Numbered from the stretch's first letter, positions 29,457-39,333 are shown. The stretch: DNA of 64,000 nt from Pyrinomonas methylaliphatogenes (GCF_000820845.2 NZ_CBXV010000008.1:375001-439000); one strand, 5' to 3'. The notes: a model not told the origin generated them from the sequence alone. Numbers and translations are program-made.

Positions 29457-30416
29457 ATGAACGGACGCGGATCGAGCTTTCAACCGGTGACTGGATTTTT
29501 GTACGCGATCGGGCGTTGGATGCGCGCCCTGCTTTTCGATGACTGGGCATTGAAGGCGTTGGCGCTGGGCATTTCTTTGGCCTTGTGGTTTGCGGTTGCG
29601 AGCCAACGCACTCCGGCGGCGATCCGTTTGCGCGGCGTGCCGTTAGTCTTCCTGCTTCCCAACGACGTAGAGATCGGCAATACGCCGCGCGACGAAGTCG
29701 AGCTGACGTTGCGCGGCGCGAAGAGCGCGCTCGATTCGCTCAACGTGCGCAATTTGGTGGCGACGGTCGATTTGCGTAACTACGAATTGGGCGAGCGCGT
29801 TCTGATCCTCACGCCTGACCGCATCTCGATGGAACTTCCCGAAGGCGTGCGCATAGAGGATGTCGAGCCCGATCGGATACCGATTCGACTCGAACGGCGC
29901 ATCGTGCGCGAGGTGATGGTCGAGCCGCGTTTCGAAGGGCGTCTCCCTGATGGGTTTGAGATCCGTCGCGTCCAGGTCATGCCGGAATTGATCAAGGTCC
30001 GCGGTCCAGAGAGCCACGTCAACGCGCTTCAGAAGGTGGCGACCGAATCGATCCTGCTCGATGGGCGGCGCAACAGCTTTACAGCGCAGCAAGTTGCGGT
30101 GAACATCCCGGATGCCAAAGTCGTCGCGCTGGAGCCGAGCGTCGCCGTGCAAGTAGAGATCGCGGAGCAGCGCGTAGAAAGGCAGATTTCGAACATCACC
30201 GTCATCAATGATGAGCGCCATGCGCCCGACCATGCGAGCATCGTCGTGCGCGGCCCGCGTTCGGTCGTCGAGAGTTTGCGCGCAGAAGACTTGACCTTGA
30301 AACTCGAGCGAAGCGATGATGGCTCCATCCGTCCGCATCTGGACGGACCGCCGGGGATCGTCGGGCAACTGGAACTCGTCTCCATCACCCCAAAACTCTT
30401 CACGAAGAAGTCTTGA
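29457..30416 (+). CDS. cdaR: YbbR-domain protein CdaR
   Basis: A membrane-anchored extracytoplasmic protein of 319 aa that in Firmicutes regulates CdaA. One hydrophobic segment near the N-terminus (residues about 30-50, containing LALGISLALWFAVASQ) is followed by three or four YbbR-type beta-rich repeats of about 80 residues, each with patterns such as RLRGVPLVF, VEPRFEGRLPDGFEI and VRGPESHVNAL. The tail is polar and ends in KKS. It lies between cdaA and glmM, the conserved order. The spacing to cdaA is unusually large because of the repeat cluster. glmM follows after 33 bp. Confidence 0.9.
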   Translation: MNGRGSSFQPVTGFLYAIGRWMRALLFDDWALKALALGISLALWFAVASQRTPAAIRLRGVPLVFLLPNDVEIGNTPRDEVELTLRGAKSALDSLNVRNLVATVDLRNYELGERVLILTPDRISMELPEGVRIEDVEPDRIPIRLERRIVREVMVEPRFEGRLPDGFEIRRVQVMPELIKVRGPESHVNALQKVATESILLDGRRNSFTAQQVAVNIPDAKVVALEPSVAVQVEIAEQRVERQISNITVINDERHAPDHASIVVRGPRSVVESLRAEDLTLKLERSDDGSIRPHLDGPPGIVGQLELVSITPKLFTKKS

Positions 30417-30449
30417 AATCCTTTTCGCGAAACGAGGCGGCGAACAGAG

Positions 30450-31853
30450 ATGGCGAAACTATTTGGGACTGACGGGATGCGCGGCGAGGCTGGTCGTTTC
30501 CCGCTTGACGTCGAGACCGTGTGCGCGACGGGACGTTCGCTCACACGTCATCTGGCCGAAAGATTGGGGCGCGCGCCGCAGATCATCGTCGGACGCGACA
30601 CGCGCGAATCGGGGGCCTGGATCGCGTCGGCGCTCATCTCAGGCGCGCAGCAAGCCGGCGCTCGATGCTCTTCCGCCGGCGTCATGACGACGCCCGGCGT
30701 CGCCTTCCTCACGCAACATCTTCAGGCCGATGCCGGCGTCGTCATCAGCGCTTCGCACAATCCTTTCAGCGATAACGGGATCAAGATCTTCGCGCCGACG
30801 GGCCAGAAGCTCGACGAGCGGTTGGAGCGATTGATCGAAGAGGACATCTTCGCGGAACGCGCGGCAAGCGAAGTTGAGGATCATTCAGGGGAAGCGCGCC
30901 ATTCGAGCTTCACCGCCGGTCCAGTAGAAACGCCCGCGCGATCCATAGAGGATTCAAATCTGGTCCGCGAGATGCGCGAGCTTTACCTTCAACATCTCGC
31001 GAGCAAAGCCGATGGGCTTCGCCTCGATGGCTTGAAGGTCGTGATCGATTGCGCCAATGGCGCGGCTTCGGAGATCGCGCCCGAGTTCTTCGCGCGGCTC
31101 GGCGCGCGCGTCGCGCCGATTCACAATCGCCCCGACGGACGCAACATCAACCGCGATTGCGGATCGCTCCATCTCGACAGCCTACGGCGTACCGTCCTCG
31201 AACAGGGAGCCGATGTCGGCGTCGCTTTCGATGGCGATGCCGATCGCGCCCTCTTCATCGACGAACGCGGCGAGACGGTGGATGGCGACGCTGTGCTTTG
31301 GATCATGGCGCAGCGCATGCAAGAGCGCGGCGAGCTTTCGGCGAACACGGTAGTCGCCACGGTGATGAGCAACATGGGGCTTGAAGTGGCTTTGCGCGAG
31401 CGCGGGATCAAATTGCTCCGCACGCCTGTGGGCGATAAATACGTTCTCGACGAACTCATCCGAACGGGGGCGACGCTCGGCGGCGAGCAATCGGGCCACA
31501 TCATCTTCCCTCGTTTGAGTCTGGCGGGCGACGGGTTGCTCACGGCGTTGCAAGTCTTCCGTGCGATGCGCGAGGCGGCGAAGGGCCTGAGCGAACTCGC
31601 CGCCGGTTTCGCGCCCTTCCCGCAAGTGCTCGTCAACGTGCGCGTGCGCGAGAAAGCGCCGTTCGATGAAGTGGCGGCGATCAAAGCTTGCGCCGACGAG
31701 ATCGAACGGGCGCTCGACGGTCAAGGCAGGCTTCTGCTCCGTTATTCGGGAACGGAACCGCTCGCCCGCATCATGATCGAGGGGCGCGATCGCCCCATGA
31801 TCGAAGCGCTGGTCTCACAACTAGCCTCAGTCATCGAACGTGAACTCGGCTGA
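30450..31853 (+). CDS. glmM: Phosphoglucosamine mutase GlmM
   Basis: GlmM converts glucosamine-6-phosphate to glucosamine-1-phosphate for UDP-GlcNAc synthesis, feeding peptidoglycan and the nucleotide-sugar genes downstream. All four domains of the alpha-D-phosphohexomutase family are visible in 467 aa. The phosphoserine loop VISASHNPFSDNG has the active Ser at residue 102, the metal-binding loop is FDGDADRAL, the sugar-specificity loop is GGEQSGHI, and the phosphate-binding loop is RYSGTEPLARI. N-terminal KLFGTDGMRGEAG is the usual start. It is the third gene of the c-di-AMP operon; GlmM is known to inhibit CdaA in Gram-positives. Confidence 0.97.
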   Translation: MAKLFGTDGMRGEAGRFPLDVETVCATGRSLTRHLAERLGRAPQIIVGRDTRESGAWIASALISGAQQAGARCSSAGVMTTPGVAFLTQHLQADAGVVISASHNPFSDNGIKIFAPTGQKLDERLERLIEEDIFAERAASEVEDHSGEARHSSFTAGPVETPARSIEDSNLVREMRELYLQHLASKADGLRLDGLKVVIDCANGAASEIAPEFFARLGARVAPIHNRPDGRNINRDCGSLHLDSLRRTVLEQGADVGVAFDGDADRALFIDERGETVDGDAVLWIMAQRMQERGELSANTVVATVMSNMGLEVALRERGIKLLRTPVGDKYVLDELIRTGATLGGEQSGHIIFPRLSLAGDGLLTALQVFRAMREAAKGLSELAAGFAPFPQVLVNVRVREKAPFDEVAAIKACADEIERALDGQGRLLLRYSGTEPLARIMIEGRDRPMIEALVSQLASVIERELG

Positions 31854-31930
31854 GGAGTCGTCCCCTTCGATCCGTTTTATCAGCAAAGTACAACTTCCCA
31901 ATCGAGATTCAGCGCGCTGCCCGAACGACC

Positions 31931-32086
31931 TCACGCTCGCTTCAACAGGTCTTCGAAAACCTCTTCGGCGAGGCTCTGCTTTGTTGGCTCGACCGTTCAC
32001 GCTCGCCTCAAAAGGTCTTCGAAAACCCGATCGCCTACGCGAAAGCCTTCGTCCTGTCACGCTCGCTTCAACAGGTCTTCGAAAAC
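31931..32086. repeat. Three-copy 30-bp repeat array with 36- and 30-bp spacers
   Basis: Three copies of a 30-bp sequence (TCACGCTCGC at the left end, GGTCTTCGAAAAC at the right) lie at 31931-31960, 31997-32026 and 32057-32086. Copies 1 and 3 are identical and copy 2 has two changes. The spacers (31961-31996 and 32027-32056) are unrelated to each other. Read on the minus strand the repeat starts GTTTTCGAAGACC, which looks CRISPR-like, but no cas genes or further copies are here. The rest of the 467-bp gap between glmM and the dehydrogenase gene has no clear feature. Confidence 0.88.
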
Positions 32087-32320
32087 TCCCGGCGACATTA
32101 GCCCTCTCCCCTGCCTTGTGGTAGATTTAAGGGCCCGCCGGAGAGTCCAGCGGCGGAGAAGTGGATGCGTGATCGTCTCGTGTTCGGGCCCACAAACCAT
32201 CTCGCCGTCATTGGGCGCGACCGTTTTCGCGGGATGATGTTGGAAGGCGGCGAGCTTTAGCCTTTTCATCAAATGCGATCTCTCACGAAACCATTTCATG
32301 ATCGGGTCAGCTGAAGGGTC

Positions 32321-33658
32321 ATGATCAAAGAAAGCTTGATAGATCTTATTGAAAAGAAGCGCGCCCACATCGGGGTCATCGGCCTCGGCTATGTGGGTTT
32401 GCCGTTAGCCGTCGAGTTCGCGCGCAAAGGGTTCCGCGCGACAGGATTCGAGGTGGATGGCCGCAAAGTCGAGCGCATCAAAAGCGGCGATTCCTACATC
32501 GGCGATGTCCCATCCTCAGCGCTCAAAGAGGCGGTCACGGCGCAACGTCTAGATGCGACGACCGATTTCAAACTGCTCCGCGATTGCGATTGCATCATCA
32601 TCTGCGTGCCGACGCCGCTTCGCAAAACCAAAGAGCCTGATATCTCCTACATCCTCGCCGCCACGGAAGAGATCAAGAAGAGTTTGCGGCGCGGGCAATT
32701 GATCGTCCTCGAATCGACCACTTACCCGGGCACGACCGACGAGGTACTGCTTCCAGCGTTCGAGGAGACGGGATTGAAGCTCGATCAGGATTTCCTGCTC
32801 GCTTTCAGTCCCGAACGAGTCGATCCGGGCAATCCCAAGTACCAAACGCACAACATCCCGAAGGTGGTCGGCGGCGTCAGTCCGGCTTCGACCGAAGCGG
32901 CCGCGGCACTCTACGGTCAGATCGTCAACGAGGTTCATCCCGTCAGTTCGGCGCGCGTGGCGGAAGCGGCCAAGCTTCTCGAGAACACTTTCCGCGCCGT
33001 CAACATCGGCATGGCTAACGAGATGGCGCGCCTTTGTTACGCGCTCGGCATCGACACATGGGAAGTGATTCGCGCCGCTGCGACCAAACCTTTCGGCTTC
33101 ATGCCTTTCTATCCTGGACCGGGGATCGGGGGGCATTGTATTCCTCTCGACCCGCATTACCTTTCGTGGAAGGCGCGGCAGCACGGGTTCGAGTCGCGCT
33201 TCATCTCGCTGGCCGAAGAGGTCAACTCACGCATGCCGGAGCATGTGGTCCAGCTCGTCATCGACGGGTTGAACGACGATCGCAAAGCGCTCAAAGGCGC
33301 GCGCATTCTGCTTCTGGGCGTCGCTTACAAAAAGGATGTTGACGACGTGCGCGAAAGTCCCGCGCTTTCGATCATTGACCGGCTGCGCGCCAAAGGCGCT
33401 GACGTGCGCTACCATGATCCTCATGTGGAGGAAGTCCGCTTCGATGACGCGCACACGCAAGCGGGCGGAGATCCGCTCCGTTCAGTCGCTTTGACGCCGG
33501 AAGAATTGGCGGCTGCCGATTGCGTTGTGATCGTCACCGATCACAGCAAGGTGGATTACGAGATGGTCGTCGAGCACGCGCGTTTGATCGTCGATACGCG
33601 AAACGCGCTGAACGGCGATCTTCGCCAAACGGCGAAAGCGCGCATCATTCGCCTGTGA
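32321..33658 (+). CDS. UDP-N-acetylhexosamine 6-dehydrogenase (WbpA/WecC type)
   Basis: An NAD-dependent nucleotide-sugar dehydrogenase of 445 aa that oxidises C6 of a UDP-N-acetylhexosamine to a uronic acid. The Rossmann motif is VIGLGYVGLPLA near residue 20; ESTTYPGTT and FSPERVDPGNP follow; the catalytic Cys is residue 273 in GIGGHCIPLDP. These sequences favour the WbpA (UDP-GlcNAc) group, although with the 2-epimerase next door the final product is probably a UDP-ManNAcA-type sugar by either order of reactions. It is the first gene of the polysaccharide locus. Confidence 0.92.
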   Translation: MIKESLIDLIEKKRAHIGVIGLGYVGLPLAVEFARKGFRATGFEVDGRKVERIKSGDSYIGDVPSSALKEAVTAQRLDATTDFKLLRDCDCIIICVPTPLRKTKEPDISYILAATEEIKKSLRRGQLIVLESTTYPGTTDEVLLPAFEETGLKLDQDFLLAFSPERVDPGNPKYQTHNIPKVVGGVSPASTEAAAALYGQIVNEVHPVSSARVAEAAKLLENTFRAVNIGMANEMARLCYALGIDTWEVIRAAATKPFGFMPFYPGPGIGGHCIPLDPHYLSWKARQHGFESRFISLAEEVNSRMPEHVVQLVIDGLNDDRKALKGARILLLGVAYKKDVDDVRESPALSIIDRLRAKGADVRYHDPHVEEVRFDDAHTQAGGDPLRSVALTPEELAAADCVVIVTDHSKVDYEMVVEHARLIVDTRNALNGDLRQTAKARIIRL

Positions 33659-33916
33659 TCTTCGCGCGGCCCGCCCGCTCCGTTCAATCCGAACAGACAT
33701 GACGCCCGCTCACGGAACCGGATCGGAAGATCTTCGCCAGGCGGGGCTAACCGGGCGATCATCAGAGGCGTTGGCTCCTTACCCTCTCCACCACGACCCC
33801 AGGTTCGACAGCGGGTAGACGAGAAAGCTTTCTCTCCACCATTACCACCTCAAATTGAATCGCCGCCCGACTTTGTGCGAATATCTCGCCTCAAGCTCGT
33901 GAACTTCTCGACCTCC

Positions 33917-35017
33917 ATGCTCAAGACGATCGTCGTCGCTGGCGCGCGTCCGAATTTCATGAAGGTGGCGCCCATCATCCGCGCGATGCGGCGTCGCGCC
34001 GATGAGTTCACTCCGATTCTGGTTCACACTGGCCAGCACTATGACGCGCAGATGTCAGACGCATTCTTGCGCGATCTCGAACTTCCCGAACCGGATGTCT
34101 ATCTCGGCGTCGGGTCGGGAACGCACGCCGAGCAGACGGCCGCCGTCATGACGCGGTTTGAACCTATCGTCGCGCGCGAACGGCCCGACTGGGTCGTGGT
34201 CGTCGGCGATGTCAACTCGACGCTCGCTTGCGCGCTCGTCTGCGCGAAGATGTGCGTTAAAGTCGCGCATGTCGAAGCCGGGCTTCGCAGCCGTGATCGC
34301 ACCATGCCGGAAGAGATCAACCGTCTGCTGACCGACCAGATCGCGGATCTGCTGCTGACGCCTTCGCCCGATGCTGATGAAAACCTTTTGCGCGAAGGCA
34401 TCTCTCCCGAACGGATCAAACTGGTCGGCAACGTGATGATCGATTCGCTCTTCGAGAATCTGGCGCGAGCCGCCCGTTCGAACGTGCGCGAAAGGCTCGG
34501 ACTTCAGGTGGGCCAGTACATCGTCGCCACTTTACACCGCCCGTCGAACGTGGATGAGCCGCAGACGCTGGCCCGACTGCTCGGCGCGTTCGATGAGATC
34601 GGAAAGGCGCTCCCCGTGATCTTCCCTGCGCATCCGCGGACGGAGGCGCGGCTGGATGAATTCAATCTGCGCGGCTGTTACTCCGCCGAGCGCGTGCGCC
34701 TCATCGAACCGCTCGGCTATCTCGACTTTTTGCAGCTTTTCAGCGGCGCGCGCCTCGTGCTGACCGATTCCGGCGGCATTCAGGAAGAGACGACGGCGCT
34801 TGGCATCCCCTGCTTGACTTTGCGCGAGAACACGGAACGTCCCATCACCGTCACGATGGGAACGAACAAGATCGTCGGCACGGATCGGGCGCGCATCGTC
34901 GAAGAGGCGTCGCGCGCGTTGACCGAAGAGATCCGGCGCGCGCCCACACGCATCCCTCTCTGGGACGGACGCACGGCGGATCGTATCCTCGATGCGTTGC
35001 TAGAAGCATCAAGGTGA
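33917..35017 (+). CDS. wecB: UDP-N-acetylglucosamine 2-epimerase (non-hydrolysing)
   Basis: WecB interconverts UDP-GlcNAc and UDP-ManNAc in the cytoplasm. The sequence shows VAGARPNFMKVAPI at the start, HTGQHYD, the nucleotide-binding stretch VVGDVNSTLA, VEAGLRS, and the C-terminal DSGGIQEETTALGIP plus RENTERP. The length (366 aa from the ATG at 33917) fits the family. A GTG at 33875 would add 14 residues; neither start has a good ribosome site, and the first is chosen for family alignment. The 258-bp gap upstream shows nothing definite. Confidence 0.93.
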   Translation: MLKTIVVAGARPNFMKVAPIIRAMRRRADEFTPILVHTGQHYDAQMSDAFLRDLELPEPDVYLGVGSGTHAEQTAAVMTRFEPIVARERPDWVVVVGDVNSTLACALVCAKMCVKVAHVEAGLRSRDRTMPEEINRLLTDQIADLLLTPSPDADENLLREGISPERIKLVGNVMIDSLFENLARAARSNVRERLGLQVGQYIVATLHRPSNVDEPQTLARLLGAFDEIGKALPVIFPAHPRTEARLDEFNLRGCYSAERVRLIEPLGYLDFLQLFSGARLVLTDSGGIQEETTALGIPCLTLRENTERPITVTMGTNKIVGTDRARIVEEASRALTEEIRRAPTRIPLWDGRTADRILDALLEASR

Positions 35018-35156
35018 GGCGACTCGCTATGGTCCGAGAAACTCCCGTCCCACCTGACGCTCAACGGGGAAGCCTCTTCTGATCGCGCGCCGCTCGTTTG
35101 GAGCTTTCGCCGCAGCCGCGGCGCTTCGATCCGCTTTCGATCGCCCTTCCTGGGGC

Positions 35157-37301
35157 TTGCCCTTCGCCCGATCATCTGAAAGACTCATCCGTGTGAAGCT
35201 TCTTCGTTCGATCAGACGAGCCATGCGCGGCGATGTGACGTGGCGCGCGCTCGCGCTAGAGGCTTGGCGACGCTCGATGCGCTGCGCGTTGCTCCGGTTG
35301 GAGCGGATGGAGCTTGCGCGCCGGCGCGACCAAGGCGCACGCCTTACGGCGGAGTTTGCGCGTCTCTCCGATGCCGCGTTGCTCGATCGCTTTCGTTCGC
35401 GACGCGCTCCGATCTTTCTCCCCGGCTTCGCTTCCGCGCCGCGTGTGACACTTGCGCGCTTCCCGCGCGAGACCGAAAAGCTCATCGCTACTGCAAGGAA
35501 GATCGCCGACGAGCATCGTTGGCCACTGCTCGGCTTTGGCGATGTGCAATTCGGACATCAGGTGGATTGGCTCCGTTGCCCCGTCTCCGGAACGGGATGG
35601 CCGCTCGCTTTTCACGCCGATCTGAAGATCGTGCGCGGCGATGGATCGGACATTCGCGTGTTGTGGGAGCTGAACCGTCTGGGCCACCTATTGACGCTCG
35701 CTCAAGCGTGGAGCATCGCGCAAGATGAGCGGTGGAGCGAAGAGTGCTGGCGACAGATCGAAAGCTGGCGCGCGCAAAATCCCATCGGCTATGGTCCGAA
35801 CTGGACTTGCGCGATGGAGGTCGCGCTTCGCGCCGTCAACCTGCTCGCCATCTTCGAACTGCTTCGGCGATCGTCGAACATGACTGCCGAAAGGTTGAAG
35901 ATGATGCTCGCCCTTTTCGACGAACACGGCGCGCACATCCGAAGGAACTTAGAGTTCTCGTATCTCGTGACGAGCAACCATTACCTTTCGAACATCGTCG
36001 GCCTGTTGTGGCTCGGCGTGATGCTACCTGAGCTCCGCGCCGCGCGCGAATGGCGCGCTTTCGCTTTGCGTGAACTTCGCTCCGAGATGGACAAGCAGAT
36101 ACTCGATGACGGCGCTGATGACGAATCTTCCACCGGCTATCATCGCTTCGTGCTCGAAATGTTGCTTTACACCTTCATGCTCTGCCGCGCCAATCGCATA
36201 GAGATCGGCGAACGCTACTGGGAGAAGCTACGCGCGATGCTCGCCTATGTACGCGCCTATTTGCGACCGGATGGCCGCGCGCCGCTCATCGGCGACACGG
36301 ATGGCGGACGCTTTCTCCCTTTCGCCGAGCGCGAAGCTGATGATCACGCCTATCTGTTGGCGGTCGGCGCGGCGCTGTTCGACGCTTCGGAATTCAAACT
36401 GTCGAACGATGTTCCGCCGGAGCTTCTCTGGACCGGCGGCGAAGAGGCGCTCGACCGATTCCTCGCGCTTCCCACCTCCGCCCAACTGACCTCTGTCGCA
36501 TTCCCCCGGGCCGGCGTTTACATCCAGCGCGCGGACGATGCCTATCTTCTCTTCAACGCGACTTCGACCGGACTTCATGGGCGCGGCTCGCACGCGCACA
36601 ACGATGCGCTGGGCATAGAGCTTTCTGCGTGCGGGCGTCCATTCTTGCGCGATCCGGGCACGTTCGTCTACAGCGCCGATCTGCACGCTCGCCATCTGTT
36701 CCGCTCAACCGCTTTCCATTCAACCGTCGAAATAGACGGCGAAGAGCAGAACAGAACTTGCGAGAGGGCTCCATTCGTCATTGGCGACGATGCGCGCCCG
36801 CGCATCATCCGGTGGGAGACCGGACCAGATCGCGATCTAGTCATCGCCGAGCATTACGGCTATCATCGCTTGTCTTCATCTGTTACGCACCGGCGCGCCG
36901 TCCTCTTCGATAAGCGTTCGCGCTTCTGGCTGATCGAGGATGCGTTGCTCGGCGAAGGGCATCATCGCGCCAAATTCATCTTTCATTTCGATTCGGGCCT
37001 CGTGGTCGAATCTCTCGATGCGGGATTGGTCGAAGCTTGCGATCATCGCGCGGGAGCCGCGCTGCTTGTGGCGGCGCTCGGATCGAACGGCGCTTTAACG
37101 ATTGAGGATCGTTGGACCTCGCGCCACTACGGCGAGCGGCGCGCTTCGCAGGCCGCCGTGTGGAGCGTCGATTCCGCGCTGCCGCTGGTCGTCTCTTGGG
37201 CGCTCGTGCCGGTTTGCGCTGAACGCGAACGGGGAACGGCGCAAGGGCTTATCGCGCGCTTGCGCGCGGATCGTTTTTCGGTCTTAATGTCAGAGCGATA
37301 A
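35157..37301 (+). CDS. Heparinase II/III family protein
   Basis: A 714-aa polysaccharide lyase-like protein. The N-terminal two thirds (residues about 60-440) are alpha-helical, as in the alpha/alpha toroid of this group, with SSTGYHRFVLEMLLYTF and YLLAVGAALFD. The C-terminal part begins with SRGSHAHN-like GRGSHAHNDALGIEL, the heparinase II/III signature, followed by beta-strands. No signal peptide is evident, so it may act inside the cell or use another route. Such genes are frequent in polysaccharide loci beside asparagine synthase and Gfo/Idh/MocA genes, where they may trim or epimerise uronic acids. The start is uncertain: TTG 35157, GTG 35193 or ATG 35223. Confidence 0.88.
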   Translation: MPFARSSERLIRVKLLRSIRRAMRGDVTWRALALEAWRRSMRCALLRLERMELARRRDQGARLTAEFARLSDAALLDRFRSRRAPIFLPGFASAPRVTLARFPRETEKLIATARKIADEHRWPLLGFGDVQFGHQVDWLRCPVSGTGWPLAFHADLKIVRGDGSDIRVLWELNRLGHLLTLAQAWSIAQDERWSEECWRQIESWRAQNPIGYGPNWTCAMEVALRAVNLLAIFELLRRSSNMTAERLKMMLALFDEHGAHIRRNLEFSYLVTSNHYLSNIVGLLWLGVMLPELRAAREWRAFALRELRSEMDKQILDDGADDESSTGYHRFVLEMLLYTFMLCRANRIEIGERYWEKLRAMLAYVRAYLRPDGRAPLIGDTDGGRFLPFAEREADDHAYLLAVGAALFDASEFKLSNDVPPELLWTGGEEALDRFLALPTSAQLTSVAFPRAGVYIQRADDAYLLFNATSTGLHGRGSHAHNDALGIELSACGRPFLRDPGTFVYSADLHARHLFRSTAFHSTVEIDGEEQNRTCERAPFVIGDDARPRIIRWETGPDRDLVIAEHYGYHRLSSSVTHRRAVLFDKRSRFWLIEDALLGEGHHRAKFIFHFDSGLVVESLDAGLVEACDHRAGAALLVAALGSNGALTIEDRWTSRHYGERRASQAAVWSVDSALPLVVSWALVPVCAERERGTAQGLIARLRADRFSVLMSER

Positions 37302-37302
37302 G

Positions 37303-39240
37303 ATGTGCGGCATCTGCGGAGTTTGGGAATACGCTTCATCCGACGGCGCGCGCGTCGGCACGTCGCTCATCGAACGTATGCGCGACACGATGGCCCATCG
37401 TGGTCCCGATGACGCGGGCTGCGCGATCCTCGACGAAGGAAGACTGGGGTTCGGTCACAGGCGCCTTTCGATCATAGACCTTTCGGAAGCCGGGCATCAG
37501 CCGATGCGCGGGTGCAGCCACCGCGACGTTTGGATCACGTTCAACGGCGAGATCTACAACCATCTCGCTCTGCGCGAAGGCTTGGAAGCGCGCGGTCACC
37601 GTTATGTCTCGCGCACGGATACCGAAACGATCATTCACCTTTACGAAGAGCACGGGTTGGAGTTCGTCCGTCATCTCGATGGCGACTTCGCCATCGCATT
37701 GTGGGATGGTGAAAGCGAGCGACTGGTGCTCGCGCGTGACCCACTGGGAGTCAAACCGCTCTACTTTCATCAAAGCGGCGGACGCCTCATCTTCGCTTCC
37801 GAGATCAAAGCGATCCTCGCCCATCCGCAGATCAGCGCGGATTTGGATGAGCGCGCCCTGTGCGACTACCTGTCGTTCCTCACAACGCCCGCGCCGCAGA
37901 CGCTCTTTCGCGGCATAAGGAAGCTGCCCGCCGGTCACATGCTCGTCTGCGAGCGCGACGGCACGCTGCGCATGGAGCGTTACTGGGACGCGCTCCCGAA
38001 GCGAGCGCTTGCGGAGCGTGCGGAAGAAGAGCACATCGTTGAAATACTCCGCCTGCTTCGCGCTTCGATCCGCAAGCGCATGATGTCGGACGTGCCCTTC
38101 GGCGTCTTCCTGTCGGGCGGAGTCGATTCTTCGGCCAACGTCGCGTTGATGGCTGAAGAGATGTCGCAGCCGGTGCGCACGTTCACTGTCGGTTTTCGCG
38201 AAGACGAGGCGTTGAATGAGTTCGAGTCGGCGCGGCGCATAGCGAAGCTGTTCAGCACGGATCATCACGAGATCGTCATCGGCGCGCGTGAGATGGCCGA
38301 CTTTTTGCCGCGCTTGATCTTCCATCAAGACGAACCGCTCGCCGATCCCGTCTGCGTCCCGCTCTACTACGTGGCCCGCCTGGCCCGCGAGGCGAATACG
38401 CCCGTCGTCCAAGTCGGCGAAGGGTCGGATGAGATCTTCTGCGGCTATGCGAACTACGTTCGCCATCTACGCATTCACGAGCTTTTTTGGCGGCGGGCCG
38501 AAAAGTTGCCGCGCGCGTTGAAACGCGCGGCTGCGGCGTTGGCCGTTCCGGCGCTCGAAGCGACGGGGAGCCGCCCGCTCGGAGTCGAGCTTGCGCGTCG
38601 CTTTGGCGCCGACGAACCGCTTTTTTGGGGCGGCGCGATCGTCTTCGATGAGTGCAACAAAGCGCGATTGGTTACGGAAAAGTTGAATCGCGCGCTCGCC
38701 GGTCACGCGACGCTTGATACGATCTCGGCCCATCTTTCGCGCATCGCCGCCGCGTGCCCGACCGTTGATTATCTTGCGCGCATGACTTATCTCGAACTCA
38801 AACTCCGGTTGCCGGAACTGCTTTTGATGCGCGTTGACAAACTCACGATGGCGACTTCGGTCGAAGCGCGAGTGCCGTTTCTGGACCAGCAACTGGTGGA
38901 GTATGCGATCAGCTTGCCGCAGAGTTTGAAGGTGAAAGACGGGATCGGCAAATGGATCCTAAAGCGCGCGCTCGAACGCCTCTTGCCGCGCGAAGTTCTT
39001 TATCAAAAGAAGCGCGGCTTCGGCGCGCCGATCCGCGCCTGGTTGCAGCGTGAAGCGACGGCGCTGCTCGACGAGCATCTGCTGCACGCTTCTTTGCGGC
39101 GGCGCGAACTTTTCGATTACGGGTTCATCGCGCGCATGGCCGATGAGCACCGTCGCGGCAAACGCGACTGGAGCTTTCACCTCTGGTCGTTGCTCAACTT
39201 GAGCCTATGGTACGACCGATGGATCGAGCGGCGGATCTGA
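37303..39240 (+). CDS. asnB: Asparagine synthase (glutamine-hydrolysing) family amidotransferase
   Basis: A 645-aa two-domain enzyme. The N-terminal Ntn glutaminase begins MCGICGV with Cys2 as nucleophile, then MAHRGPDDAG and FNGEIYN. The synthetase domain has the PP-loop SGGVDSS at residues 271-277 and later GEGSDEIFCGY. In polysaccharide loci, proteins of this family may amidate a uronic acid rather than aspartate; that would fit the uronate-forming genes nearby, but the sequence alone does not show it. It starts one base after the heparinase stop, so the pair is tightly coupled. Confidence 0.9.
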   Translation: MCGICGVWEYASSDGARVGTSLIERMRDTMAHRGPDDAGCAILDEGRLGFGHRRLSIIDLSEAGHQPMRGCSHRDVWITFNGEIYNHLALREGLEARGHRYVSRTDTETIIHLYEEHGLEFVRHLDGDFAIALWDGESERLVLARDPLGVKPLYFHQSGGRLIFASEIKAILAHPQISADLDERALCDYLSFLTTPAPQTLFRGIRKLPAGHMLVCERDGTLRMERYWDALPKRALAERAEEEHIVEILRLLRASIRKRMMSDVPFGVFLSGGVDSSANVALMAEEMSQPVRTFTVGFREDEALNEFESARRIAKLFSTDHHEIVIGAREMADFLPRLIFHQDEPLADPVCVPLYYVARLAREANTPVVQVGEGSDEIFCGYANYVRHLRIHELFWRRAEKLPRALKRAAAALAVPALEATGSRPLGVELARRFGADEPLFWGGAIVFDECNKARLVTEKLNRALAGHATLDTISAHLSRIAAACPTVDYLARMTYLELKLRLPELLLMRVDKLTMATSVEARVPFLDQQLVEYAISLPQSLKVKDGIGKWILKRALERLLPREVLYQKKRGFGAPIRAWLQREATALLDEHLLHASLRRRELFDYGFIARMADEHRRGKRDWSFHLWSLLNLSLWYDRWIERRI

Positions 39241-39291
39241 TTCGCGCTGCATGCGCGCCGTATTTGCTCGATAGGACGATGGATCGAACGG
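39217..39291. repeat. Weak direct repeat, 15 bp x 2, pitch 60 bp
   Basis: CGATGGATCGAGCGG at 39217-39231 (end of the asparagine synthase gene) and CGATGGATCGAACGG at 39277-39291 differ at one base and are 60 bp apart. It has the pitch of the stronger cassettes but is short and could be chance. Confidence 0.45.
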
Positions 39292-39333
39292 AGAGATTGA
39301 ATCCATCGCGGAGCGCGGTTCGTTGAGATTGCG

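Noticed and set aside
31931-32086. Calling the three-copy array a CRISPR locus outright
   Set aside because: Only three repeats, unequal spacers, two mismatches in the middle copy and no cas genes; it is reported as a repeat with the possibility stated.
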